This document shows, piece after piece, positions 1 through 10,880 of a stretch of 64,000 bases of DNA. The DNA is from Lycorma delicatula (Eukaryota; Arthropoda; Insecta; Hemiptera; Fulgoridae). A model generated the notes under the pieces. That model ran no database searches. It was given only the letters and a program-made list of their open reading frames with translations, and was not told where the DNA came from. The first letter of the stretch is position 1, and each line of letters begins with the position of its first letter. A program made the translations under genes and the position numbers. The DNA lies in contig NC_134460.1 of NCBI RefSeq assembly GCF_047948215.1, positions 152,549,320 through 152,613,319 on the forward strand, in the 5' to 3' direction.

Positions 1-1336
1 AAATCTTTGCGGACTGCAGTGGCAAAAAGTTTTTAAAAATATACCTGCGTACAAAATATGTGACACATATTTGTGTGTTCACTTGAGCACAACGGAAACA
101 GTAGAAGTATTTTTCAGTAGGAAAAAACACTTCATGTTTTGATCAGGTAAGCCGAAGGATTACTTATCTTATCACCACAAGTCTGTAGTATCTTCGTACT
201 ACACCTTCGGATGAAATAAATTATTTCATTATGATTATTATTTTGTTTTTTCTGGGTTTTTTTTTACTTAAAAATCAATTTTAAACAGTTTATAGAAATG
301 TTTCAGTGATGAAAAATTAAGTGGCACATCTATTACAAAGAATTTTTAATTCTGATGACTTACAAGATTTATTTCCAAATCGTTATCGACTTGGCTTTGC
401 TATGAAAAAAATAGGATGTCTGATTGAATTTTAGTCGGTCAAATACATTTGTAGACGATTTTTTTTTATGAATTCACCACTTATAGTTAATTAGCTGTTC
501 CTAAATCGATAATCGATTACATAATATCAGTACCAGCGATAATATTACGTTTCATATTCATAAATAATAATAAGCGTAAACTTAAAAAGAAAAAAATTAC
601 AGAAATTATGAAACACAAAAAGAACATTTAAAAAAACAAGCAAAGCTACAGGAAAAATAAAACAACCCAAAAAAATTATAAACAAGAATTGTGTTAATGA
701 AAAAAAAAACATCTCTATTTAGAAAACAAAACATATTTATCGCAGGATAGTGTTACTAAAATAATTTCTTCGTGTATTTATAAAGTTAAAATAAAACTTT
801 CTCCGAACGGTTCAAGTTGAAAGAAAATACTTACATTACACTCTACACCAGCTAAACTCTCCACCTGGACCGGCTACCAGATCCTATTCGGCTATCGTCA
901 GTTAAAAGATGAAGATTTATTCGAAAGAAAAATCGTTAAGAAGAATGTTCAAAATGTTATATTTTTTGGCGTTTAATTATCGATTCAATTAATCTTACGC
1001 TTAATTTAAGCAAAATAAATGATTTTATGATAAAAAAGTATTCAAAACAGAAAATACTTAATTCGAAAGACTAATAGAGATAATGATACTCTTTCATTAT
1101 TCAATAATAATTCTATCTATATTGTTAAATTCCCCAACTATCCTGTAATAAATATATTTCTTTTCTATATGGGATTTTTTTTTCATTAAAACGATTCTAA
1201 TTTATTAGGAAATTTTTATTAAACTTAGTTTCTAATCATTTTTCTTATAATCAGTCTCCAATTACCGTTAATCATGCAATTACTATGATTTTTTTTTTTT
1301 TGTATTAGTAATAGATTAAATATCTTTTATTAATTC

Positions 1337-1340
<4 letters not shown>
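1..1340. other. AT-rich intergenic DNA, nothing recognised
   Basis: Strongly AT-rich with many A and T runs and stop codons in all frames. I see no coding block, tRNA-like segment, or match to the repeat families found elsewhere in the window. Confidence 0.6.

Positions 1341-1377
<37 letters not shown>
1341..1377. repeat. (TA)n microsatellite
   Basis: Uninterrupted TA dinucleotide run of about 37 bases, lying 33 bases before the left end of the mariner-like element. A similar run follows the right end of that element (from about 3811), so the element may have landed inside a TA tract; insertion at TA is the rule for this superfamily. Confidence 0.95.
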
Positions 1378-1382
<5 letters not shown>

Positions 1383-1409
1383 ATTTTAGGTGTATATTTA
1401 CTGTACTTA

Positions 1410-1800
1410 GAGAGTGTCCCACGAGTAATCCGACATACTTCACAAGTGTACTCCTTACATAAAAACAAAGAAAAAGTTTCACGTAAACATAGGTCTGGAA
1501 ATGCTTCGTTAGCGCGTCACGGCCAGCGAAAGATTTCTCCCGGAATTCAGCTACCCCGGTGTAATGAGGTCGTACTGAAATATTTAGGATGTTAATTGAG
1601 GGACGAAACTATTTCGTATGTTTTTTCACCTAAAAAATTGAATAAAATAGATTACAGCACTTTATTTCCAGTAATTTTCATATTATCCGAAGTAAAATGA
1701 AAAATTTGTTGTCTGAAAACCGCTTTTTTTTAATGCCTATAATTTATTAAAAATACTTTAAAGAGGATTTAATTATAAAAATAGTGATGTACATAAATCC
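1410..1800 (+). repeat. Left terminal inverted repeat (about 390 bp)
   Basis: Pairs with 3386-3800. The outer 15 bases differ at one position; inner blocks drift and contain small indels. It includes a moderately GC-rich stretch around 1500-1570 that is mirrored at 3650-3730. Confidence 0.85.
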
Positions 1801-2228
1801 AAAAAAATCAAATAAAAAAAAAATTAAAAATTAAAAATTTAAAAAAAAAAAAATTAAAATTTTACTGTGAAGAAACAGAACAAAAAATAAACGAAATGAC
1901 TGTTCTGGAAATTTTTGCAATCCATTCATTTGTTTATTTAAAAAGATGATTAATAATAATAATAATATTTAGTTAATTAAATATTTACAAAACAGTTTTA
2001 AAACTTTCTATAAAAACAGGATTTCGAGAATACCGTGTTAAAGTTTTTTAAGTTTCTTGAAAACGTAAAGGTTAACAACACCGTTATTTTCAGAAACAAA
2101 ACTTGAATCGAAGTTATTGTACACCTGTTCAATAATTGACTTATTATTAATCAAAAATAGTCTCTCATCTGTGATTTTTAAGATTTGCATGTACGTATAA
2201 AGAATTCGTGCTTTTTTAAAAAAGTGAG

Positions 2229-3211
2229 ATGCCATTCAAATTTTCAAATCAAGAATACGCAGATATTGTTTTCGTTTACGGTATTACTAATAGAAATATT
2301 CAAACTGCAAAACGTGAATATGAGCGAAGATTTCCGACTCGCGAAACATTTTTCTTAGTTTTCAATAAATACGACCTAATGAATCTTTTCCGATGGTTGC
2401 TTGTGCCATTGATCTTCCCGTAGAATAGGCTGTACTTGAACAAGAAAATATCATTAAAATGATACAGTTCAGTCCTTCACTCAGCAATCGCCGAATTTCA
2501 TATCTAACAGGCATATCTCGTAGTTCAGTCTAGAAAACGCTAAAGAAAGAGAACTTTTATCCATATCACTTACAAACCGTTCAAAAACTTCAACCCGGTC
2601 AGAGTGAATTAAGAATAAATTTTTTTCCGTGTGTATTGCTCATTACATTTTATTCACCGATGAATCTACTTTTATAAGAAACGGAATACAAAATTTGAAG
2701 AATAGTCACAGGTGGTCGACAGAAAATTCGAATGCAACATATGTTTGTCAAACTTTCAAACCTGATGTTTTATAAATTTACGGTGTGGTATAATCAGGTA
2801 ACCGTTAATAGGACTAATTATTTTTCAAAATCGTATTTCTGGTATTGTGTACAAAGATTTTTGCAAAATCAATCGCCAGTTTTTCTAGAAGATTTACCTC
2901 TTGAAAAAAGGCAGCAAATGTTATTCCAACATGACGGTGCACCACCTCATTATTCACAAGACCTTGGACGGCATTTAAACTTAAGTTTTGAGAGTACATG
3001 GATCGGTCAAGGTGGGCCAATTAATTGGCCTCCTAGGTTCTCCGATTTCAATCCCTTGGGCTTTTGGGATCATTTTTACGCAGAAAAATTTAATTCCAAA
3101 AAAGAATTATAGAACCGAATTTTAAATGCTTTTGAAGATCTTATTAAAAGATCTAATGTGACACTATTAGAAAAGTTTCTATTCATGTTATACGTCGCAC
3201 TACATTTTTAA
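2229..3211 (+). pseudogene. Mariner/IS630-type transposase pseudogene (N-terminal HTH plus DDE domain)
   Basis: The product would cut and paste the surrounding element using an RNase-H-like DDE/D catalytic domain. The N-terminal piece (2229-2423, ATG at 2229) reads FSNQEYADIVFVYG and then REYERRFPTRETF, typical of the DNA-binding N-terminus (DUF4817-like) of insect mariner-like transposases. The catalytic part is recognisable from about 2650 (FTDE, first Asp) through a frame starting at 2732 with FQHDGAPPHYS (second Asp) and WIGQGGPINWPPR followed by FSDFNPLGF (third acidic position). The C-terminal tail can be followed to a stop at 3211 after a stop codon at about 3110. Frameshifts and stops between 2423 and 2730 break the frame, so no functional enzyme is encoded. 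It sits centrally between the two long inverted repeats. Confidence 0.85.
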
Positions 3212-3385
3212 TAAACTATTAATATCATTTTGAAAAGATCATATTTTCATATCTATAAGGTATGAAAATTAAATTTAAATAAATATAACAAAATTAAATA
3301 CGATAATTTTTTTTGTGCAAGTAATTTCATTTACTTTGTGTTCTATTTCTTTACACTAAAATTTTGATTTTTTTAAACATTTATT

Positions 3386-3800
3386 GGGCTTATTTACATC
3401 ACTATTTTTACAATTAAATCCTCTATAAGTATTTTTAATAAATGTTACGCATTTATTAGTCATTTAACAAACTGCAAACCTAAAAAACGGTTTTCAGACA
3501 ACAAATTTTTCAATTTTACTTTGGATATCATGAAAACTACAGGAGTTACAGTTCTGGAACCTATTTTACTCAATTTTTCAAGTCAAAAACCATAGGAAAC
3601 CATTAATTTTGTTCCTCAACTAACATCCTAAAAGTTTCAGTACGACCTCATTACACCGAGGGAACTGAATTCGGGCGAAATCTTTCGCTAGCCGTGACTC
3701 GCTAACGAAGCGTTTCCAGACGCTTACGTGAGATTATTTCATTATTTTGACGAGAGGAATGCACCTGTGAATTATGTCGGTTTACTCGTGGAACACTCTG
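3386..3800 (+). repeat. Right terminal inverted repeat (about 415 bp)
   Basis: Reverse complement of 1410-1800 with scattered substitutions and small indels. The outer end reads CGTGGAACACTCTG and is followed within about 10 bases by a (TA)n run at 3811-3845. Confidence 0.85.
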
Positions 3801-3802
3801 TT

Positions 3803-3850
<48 letters not shown>

Positions 3851-5095
3851 TCACATATTTTATGTTTTATCTTTTTTCTGTATTAAGCGCTCATGAATAA
3901 ATCTCTGCTTTATCAGAAAAGTGTGGATTAAATGTTAGTAAAATGTGAAGTGAAATTTGTTAATATTGGATTAAAATAAAAATGTTTGAAAAATTAATAT
4001 ATGGAGTTGTAATCCGATTTTTCTACATTTTCAATTTTCAGATATATTTTGAATCAAATGTTTATATTTTTAAACGCGGTGATGAAATCGATTTCTCTGA
4101 AAAAGACCTTATCGCAGAGGGAAAAAGTAATATCAAGCAGTAAATAAATGAGAATTTATTTTTACCTAATTATATTTTACTATTAGGACGCAATTTGCTA
4201 GAGTATTTATTAACTTTTTATAATTGTATTCGTGTAAATAAACAGGTTCGAATACAAAATAGAAAAAAAAAAAAAAATAAACATAGAATAGAAAAAGAAT
4301 AAAAATAATACATTTCAGAGAACTTAATTAAATTGAAAGCGGAGAGAACACTATTTACAAAATTGCACTTTCTACTCAGTCAGATGAGGGAAAATGCGAA
4401 GAACGGTCAGTGTGTAGCACCCAATAGGTTAAACTTTCCAAATTTCAACTACACTCTACCTGTCATCACCATAAACAGGACTGCCGACAGAATGCAACTG
4501 AATGTTGAAAAGTAATCGTTGTAAGCAAACGATGAACCATAACAAACCCTAGAACTAAACGCCTTACTGGCTGTTTTTCTTTTTTTTGTTTTTTTTTTAC
4601 TTAAATAAGTTCTTTTATTTGAAAACTTTATCAGTAAACTTCTCGCAAATAAGAAAAAACATAATACCAGAAGAAATATATATATATATACTGCTGTTAG
4701 TAAAAAATGTGAAAATTTTATTTTATTCTGTTTCTTTTGAAGAAGGCTAGTAAAAAAAGTATTGTTTTGTTGTTAATGTAGTGTAAAGGGTAAAAGTATT
4801 ATAAATTCCTTTATTTTATAAAATTTTAATTTTTGAAAATACAAACTAAAATGATCCACATTTTATGTAGAAAAATACGCTAGTACATTTTCCTTTAAAT
4901 TATTCAGTAAAGTTGTTGAAAAATTACCTAAACCTACGAAAATTTCTGTACAGAGACTTAGCGAATAAATATGTCAAAATTTTTGATAAAAATTTGCTCT
5001 GAAAAATTTACTGTTCGGTTTATTATACTTATTTCAATAAAGATTTTACTAAAAATTTGTAAATTTCTACCTTTAAGATGATTTTTTTTCGCCCT
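3801..5095. other. AT-rich intergenic DNA with (TA)n at 3811-3845
   Basis: Apart from the TA run and a short TA tract at 4677-4690, nothing is recognised. A 60-codon open stretch at 4333-4515 starts at TTG and matches nothing I know, so I do not call it a gene. Confidence 0.6.
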
Positions 5096-5097
5096 CT

Positions 5098-6960
5098 GTC
5101 AAACATGAGACCTTCCCGATGGTGAAGGGGTTGCGTGCTCAGTGATACAGAATAGCTGGACCAAAGGTGCAACCATATCGGAGAGGTATCTATTGAGAGC
5201 CAGACTAAGGAATGATTCCTGAAAGAGGCAGTAGCGCTTTCAGTAATTGTTAAGGCCGTAGATCAGGAGGATATTATTAAGCGGCCATATCAGAACACTC
5301 GATATTCTGTGTATTGCGCAGCTTAAAGCAATGGAAAACTACAGCTGTTTTCTTTTTTCCAAGAAAATGTAGCTCTCTACATTTTCATGTAACAAAGATG
5401 GTGTTGCCTTGCTCGGTAAAATATTTCCCCGGGGGAGGTAAACTTGTCTCCCGTTCGGATCTTCGGGTGGAGACTACTTTTTAATCACCAGAAAATTAAA
5501 AAATAACATTCTACCGGTCGGAGCACGGAATGTTAAAAGTCTAAAAAAGATTGATAGATTAGAAAATATAAAGACAGAAATGAATAGGTTAAATGTAGAT
5601 GTAGAGGAGTTAGCGAGATTCGGTGGGAAGAGGAAAATGACTTTTGGTCAGGTGATTTTAGAATAATTAACTCAGCGTCAAATAAAGGATAGGCAGGAGT
5701 AGGTTTTGTAATGAAAAAAGAAGATAGAGTAGAGTACTTCAGAAAGAATTTTAGCGATAGAATCATTGTAATAAGGATAAAACGAAACCTAAGCCGACAA
5801 CGATTGTTAACGTCTATATGCCTACAAGCGCCCGTGATGATGATGAGTTAGAGTGTGCGTAAGAACAAATTGAAGAAGTAATTAAACACATAAAAGAGGA
5901 TGAAAATTTAGTACTAGTTGGAGATTGGAATGTAAGCATCGGAAAAGGCAAGGAAGGAAATATTGTGGGTGAATACGGCTGGGCAAAAGGAATGAAAGAG
6001 GGGACCGACTTATTGAGTTTTGCACGAAGTATAACTTCGTAATTACCAAAACCCGGTTTAAAAATCATAATAGAAGAATATACATATGGAAAAAGCCAAG
6101 TGATACTTCAAGGTAACAGATAGATAATGTCAAACTTAAACAATGATTTAGAAATCAACTCGTCGACTGCAAAGCATATCCAGGAGCAGATATTGATATC
6201 GACCGTAATTTTCTGTGAAATGTATATTGGGGTTTAAAAACCAGAAGAAAAGTTGTCAGATGAATCGGTGGAATTTAAAGAAACTCGTGAAAAAGAAGGT
6301 AAAGAAGATTTTTGAAGAGAATATCGCAAGAGGTCTGAGTAAAAAAGATAAGGCAGAAAATATAGAAGAGGAATGGTAGATGTTAAATAGGAAATTCTTA
6401 AATCAGCAGAAGCGAACTTAGGTTGAACAAAGATAACCGGTAGAAATCCAAGGATTTCTACCGGTTATCTTTGTTATCGGAGAACATATTGCAGCAGATG
6501 GATAAACGTAGATATTATAAGAATGTAAGTGATGAAGGTAAAAGGAACTATCGACAATTAAGAAATACTATAAACAAAAAGTGAAAATTAGCGAAAGAAG
6601 AGCGGATTAATGAAAAGTGTTTGAAAGTGGAAAGACAAATGATCATTGATAAAATAGACGGAGCATACTGGAAAATTAAGGAGAATTTTGTGGTGCATAA
6701 ATTAAAATCTAATAATGTGTTAAACATAAATGGTACACCGACTTATAATACGAAAAAAAAGGTTGGTAGGTGGGTGGAATATATTGAAGAGTTATGTGGA
6801 GAAAATGAATTAGGAACTAGTGTTATACAGAAAGAAGAGGAAATCAAAGGGATGAAAAGGGAGATACATTACTGAGATCTAAATTTAAGAGAGCATTAAA
6901 AGATTTGAAGAAGAAAGATCAGTCAAATCTTTATATTATAATGACTAAGGGCTTAACTAA
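5098..6960 (+). pseudogene. RTE-type LINE, 5' region and endonuclease domain, decayed
   Basis: RTE-type LINEs encode an apurinic-like endonuclease and a reverse transcriptase that prime reverse transcription at a nicked target. A GC-richer leader (5098-5500) precedes a broken coding region. Recognisable endonuclease pieces are ARNVKSL (about 5530), NVYMPTSARDDDEL (about 5810), LVLVGDWNVSIGKGKEGN (about 5910; the GDWN motif of this endonuclease family), and a KIIIEEYTYGKSQ-like remnant (about 6055-6100, corresponding to RRRYTWKSP in relatives). Beyond about 6540 come linker pieces, including GRWVEYIEELCGENE (about 6765), which normally precedes the reverse transcriptase. The fragment stops near 6960, before the catalytic RT motifs. 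Frameshifts and stops are numerous. It belongs to the same broad clade as the minus-strand RT fragments near 20.4, 22.9, 55.7 and 63.2 kb. Confidence 0.75.
6426..6475. repeat. Perfect 24-bp inverted repeat with 2-base spacer
   Basis: Left arm 6426-6449 (starting AACAAAGATAACCGG) and right arm 6452-6475 are exact reverse complements separated by AA. It lies in the linker region of the decayed LINE. Such an almost gap-free palindrome is unexpected in drifting DNA and looks like a recent local inverted duplication. Confidence 0.95.
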
Positions 6961-7531
6961 TCATATTAGGAATAAAAGTACCCCTTTCAAAAGATCTCTC
7001 TCTAGAACACCGTATGCAGAACAAGTGCTGCTCCTTGCTCCCTCAGCTGGATAACGACCGGCTTTACTGCGTTATTATAATCATAAAATTAGGAAAAACT
7101 TATTTTCCCAAACACAGTAATCAAATTAGGAGAAGAATAAAAAAGCAAACATCCGCAGGGTAATAATCAGTAAAATCTCTAGATTATAGAATCTAGTTAC
7201 TTGTAATCATTTTGTCTAATTGCCCATATTTTTCCAATTTTTTTTTCTCTTGTGATTATAGGAGTGGAATTTGATAACAATTTTTAAGCCAGATGCTGAT
7301 TCTGATGCCACCTACTAGACAGGATATCGAACGGAATCTTTTAATTTGTTAAAAATGGTATTCCTAAACAGGACTAGAATCCAGAAATCTGGATCAAAGA
7401 CAAAGCATTCTTTTAACTTTAATCTTACACTCTTTCTTATGTTTCTCTCTCTCTCTTTCTAGTATTTATCTATTTCGTACATGAGAAAATCGAGACTTTA
7501 AATTTCCTTTCTTAATTATGATTATCCCATC
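6961..7531. other. AT-rich spacer with a short (CT)n at about 7443-7462
   Basis: No coding or repeat-family match seen apart from the pyrimidine run. Confidence 0.5.
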
Positions 7532-8222
7532 TTTTACTTTTTTGTACGAAGTAAAGGAATTATTGTGATCGCGAAAGATTTCGGTTATCAAATTTAACAG
7601 AAATATCCATTTTTACTAATTTCGGCGTGACATCTGTACGCACGCATAACTCAAAAACGATTAGCCGTAGGATGTAGAAATTTTGGGTTTAGGACTGTTG
7701 TAACATCTAGTTGTGCACCTCCCATTTTGATTGCATTCGACTTGGCCAAAAATGTCCAAAAAAGCCCAAAACTCAAAAACATCTGGATTTTGAAGTTTTT
7801 CTTAACTGCAATAATAAGTCCTCATTGAGAGTTTTTCCCCTTTTTATTGCATTCGACTTGGCCAAAAATGTTCAAAAAAACCCAAAATCCAAAAACATCT
7901 GGATTTTGAACTTTTTCTTAACTGCAATAATGAGTCCTCATTGAGCATTTTTCAACGATATATCATAAGTGGCATTTATTTTCATTGGTTGCAGAGTTAT
8001 AGCCAAATAAAATTTTAATTAATGAAATATTTTGATCTTACAAGGGGAAGGTACATCGGTTCGAATTCGACTTCATATCCTTTTTTATAAGATAATATGC
8101 AATAAATAATATTAAAAAAAAACTATAAATTATTAGTGAAATAAAATTTTATGTTCCTTTAAAGATGTGTATATGTAATTTAATAGGCGTACAAGGAAAT
8201 CATTTGGTGTCCTCATCAGATT
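7532..8222 (+). repeat. Interspersed repeat family A, copy 1 (near full length)
   Basis: Non-coding repeat, defined by comparing four copies in this window (here, 9117, 38828, and minus strand 42443-43092). Shared landmarks in order: TTGTACGAAGTAAAGGAA at the start, AACTCAAAAACGATTAGCCG, GTTGTAACATCTAGTTGTGC, TTTTCATTGGTTGCAGAG, ATCGGTTCGAATTCGACTTC, and at the end GTAATTTAATAGGCGTACAA then CATCAGA. The ends carry the short inverted match TTGTACG / CGTACAA. No coding capacity. This copy contains an internal 116-bp tandem duplication. Orientation is arbitrary. I do not recognise the family by name. Confidence 0.8.
7725..7956 (+). repeat. 116-bp tandem duplication inside family A copy 1
   Basis: Units of about 116 bases (7725-7840 and 7841-7956), each containing ATTGCATTCGACTTGGCCAA and AACATCTGGATTTTGAA. 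The other family A copies have one unit, so the duplication is private to this copy. Confidence 0.85.
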
Positions 8223-9116
8223 AATTTGGTATCATTTTTTTAAGGATATGGATAGTTGGTAGTCTGAACGGTTGATTGGTTATTATAAAACTAAACATAA
8301 CAATTTTATTTCTCCGATACCATTTTCAATAAATTAATACGAAAAAAATACATTTTATTTTTAACTACACTTAGAAGAAAATTATAAAATATTACATGAG
8401 TTTAGCTGAAAACAAATATCGTAACTAACAGAAATTTAGTTATTCTATCCAATAAATTAAACTTTAAAGGTGCAACAGAACCTAACTTCACACTATAGTT
8501 TGTAAAATGTTTATCTTTAGGAACAAGAATTTTATTTCTATTTATTGTAGCGTAATATTTTTATTTAATGTAAAAGACATATTTGATTAGACATAAAAAT
8601 AGGTTATTAGTTTAATTCAAAGAATTTTATAAATTGATTATTTTTACATAATAACAAATTAATTACTTTATTTAAAATCACGCATAAACTACATTGTGTG
8701 AATGCAAATGATGTGTATACCCGTACTTAAAGAAAGTATTTATTAAGCTGGTGAAGCTTACAAAATGGTGAGCTCAATATTTTCGAAGCAATTAAGTATG
8801 GCGATTTTCAACCGAAAAAATAAAAAATATAATGCTTATTTAGTCTCAAACTATTCAGCAGGGATAACAACTAGCTTGTTAAAAACCAGTTTAAAGTTAT
8901 TTAGAAGCAACTTAAAAAAAACTTTCACAGGGTAAAACTTACGAGGATGTATAATTTGTGCACTTCATCAAAAGCATACATCCCAAATCTTGCTCATTTA
9001 GAAGAAGAATCTCCGCAGCTGCTTGAACATGATCCTCAAGTGCTTAGTAATGATATAAAATTTTACAAACAACAGAAAACTGACTCTAGTGACACAAAAC
9101 ATAATTCGATATTTTT
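8223..9116. other. AT-rich DNA; weak coding-like stretch at 8770-9116
   Basis: From about 8770 several frames stay open for 50-60 codons. The clearest (8947-9132) contains NLAHLEEESPQLLEHDPQVL, with a less AT-skewed codon pattern than its surroundings. Its last bases run into family A copy 2, so any original reading frame is truncated there. I recognise no family; it may be an exon-like relic, a transposon fragment or chance. Confidence 0.25.
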
Positions 9117-9340
9117 AGCAGTAGGATATTGAAATGTTGGATTTGGGACTATTGTAACATCTAGTTGTGCAATTCCCTTTTTGATTGCAATCGACTTGGC
9201 TAAAAATGAACAAAAACCCCAAAATCCAGAAATTTGGTATTTTTCTTAACTGCAGTAGTTAGCCCTTATTGGAAGCTTTCAACGATGTATTATGTGGTAC
9301 TTATTTTCATTGGTTCCATAGTTTTCATTGGTTATCGTAT
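9117..9340 (+). repeat. Family A, copy 2 (internal fragment)
   Basis: Begins inside the family at the GCCGTAGGATGTTGAAAT region (here TAGCAGTAGGATATTG) and runs through CATCTAGTTGTGCAATTC and ATTTTCATTGGTTCC. Both ends of the family are missing. Confidence 0.75.
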
Positions 9341-9755
9341 ATAATTTTTCTGACACCCTATTGGCCTTCGCTTTTTTCACCTCCTGAATATAGACTAAGA
9401 AAGGGGGTATAATACAGGTGTCATTATAATGCTCAATCGTTAAAGCTATCCTCTTTTAAAGAGAGTCCTTAAAAACGATAACACCAAGTTAAGCAAACTC
9501 GATTGTTTTATTTTCAGAAGATTCCAGGAGATTCCTTTTCCTTTTCCCAGGAGAATCCAAGGGATTCCAGAGTTCCAGGAGATTCCTTTTACAGAAAGAA
9601 TCTGCCTGAAATAAGAATACTTAAGTATCAGCAGGAAAGGAAACAGGGCATATATCCGAAAGAAATCCCATATTGAAGAAACGTACTAAGAATAAAATGA
9701 AAAAAAAACTTGGAATTAAACCGCGTTGTTGTTTTGAGTCTTTAAAAAAATAAGG

Positions 9756-9793
9756 CCTTAATGTAAATAATATTATTATTATTTGCATTAAGG
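9756..9793. repeat. Imperfect 38-base palindrome
   Basis: CCTTAATGTAAATAATA and its mirror ending TTTGCATTAAGG pair almost throughout. A single T/C change breaks perfect symmetry. Confidence 0.8.
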
Positions 9794-10659
9794 TTTGGAG
9801 ATACGGAATTCACCTGCGCCTTGAGGTATGTCTCAAAAGATACATTACACAATGATCCTTAAAATCCCTATCATAAATTAAATAATTATAGTGAGAAGTG
9901 TAAAATACTTCCAAAATTTATGAATTGAATTGAACGTATTAAAATGAATATGTGTTGCGTCGCTTCCTTGCGGCAGAAGAGTGAACTATTCTTGTTTCAT
10001 AGAGTAATAAGTTAGTGTGCTACGAGCAACCATATTATACGGCCGAGTCGCCACCTAATGTATCAATATTCTTTTATTTATAAAGTTATTAATATCATAG
10101 TATGTTTAATTCAAGTGTTTTTATTCCACAGTCCACTTTATATTAAATTCAATTATCAACACACACCAAAATATGTTTAGACAACATCCAAGATATTCAC
10201 GGATGAAGAAATACAAACATCACCCGATTTATTTAAAATTACTTTTACATTTGTTTAAATGGATATAAAAATCATTGGAATTAGGTATATGAGAAATTAC
10301 AGTTTAAAAAGCACGTAAATGGCAGTTTATTTCAAAAAATATATTTTTTTTAATCATTAGATATAAGTTTATTTTTCAAATAAACTGTTTGCAAAATACA
10401 ATTTTTTCTGCAACAAAAATGAAAAATTCAGTAGGATTTCCGTTTCGATTTTGAAACACCCTTCGATCTGGCAACGTAATTTTACATTTTCTTAAAACAG
10501 AATATCGTTAATAAACTTAAAAGAAAATTCTTTAATCGCACCAGATGCAGTAGATTCGATCTGTCGGTCTGGGTAAAGAAGAAAGGAAATTATTTTTTTT
10601 CCTTTTCAGTGTTAATTTTTTGTCAACATTTCTTATGATCGTACTTAAGTGTACGTAAA

Positions 10660-10880
10660 ATAGCCAGAGGTTTGACAAGCAGCGAGGAAAGCGGTAAACG
10701 AAAGGGGTTGGATGTGCAGGGGGTGTTGGAGTTGAAACCCGTAGGAGTAGAGGGAGCAGTAGCGAGCGGGGAAATTAATTACATGCAGCCTCGGAGTCTT
10801 AATCCCTTGACCCTTTAATAGGCCTTCAATAAAGTGGGCAGATTACATTTGTTTAAACCATCCTCGGCTAACCTGCCTAG
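10660..10880. other. GC-richer island, unknown
   Basis: G-rich top strand at 10680-10780 (GGGGTTGGATGTGCAGGGGG) followed by a CTGCCTAGCTGCCTGCC-like stretch near 10880. It stands out from the surrounding AT-rich DNA. No coding frame, repeat match or RNA structure recognised. Confidence 0.35.

Larger units (their letters stand above)
1410..3800 (+). mobile_element. Mariner-like DNA transposon with long terminal inverted repeats
   Basis: A 2.39-kb element with both ends present. The outermost left bases (AGAGTGTCCCACGAG from 1411) match the reverse complement of the right end (AGAGTGTTCCACGAG, ending at 3799). The match continues inward for about 400 bases with small gaps: left repeat 1410-1800, right repeat 3386-3800, sharing blocks such as GGTGTAATGAGGTCGTACTG and TTGTCTGAAAACCG. 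Between them lies a decayed transposase gene. Insertion at TA is expected for this superfamily, but a clean TA duplication is no longer visible (TA at 1408-1409, TT after 3800). The two arms differ at many positions, so the insertion is old. Mariner ends are usually about 30 bp, so repeats of this length are notable. Confidence 0.85.

Noticed and set aside
4333..4515. 60-codon open frame
   Set aside because: Begins at TTG, matches no family I know, and no coding neighbourhood supports it.
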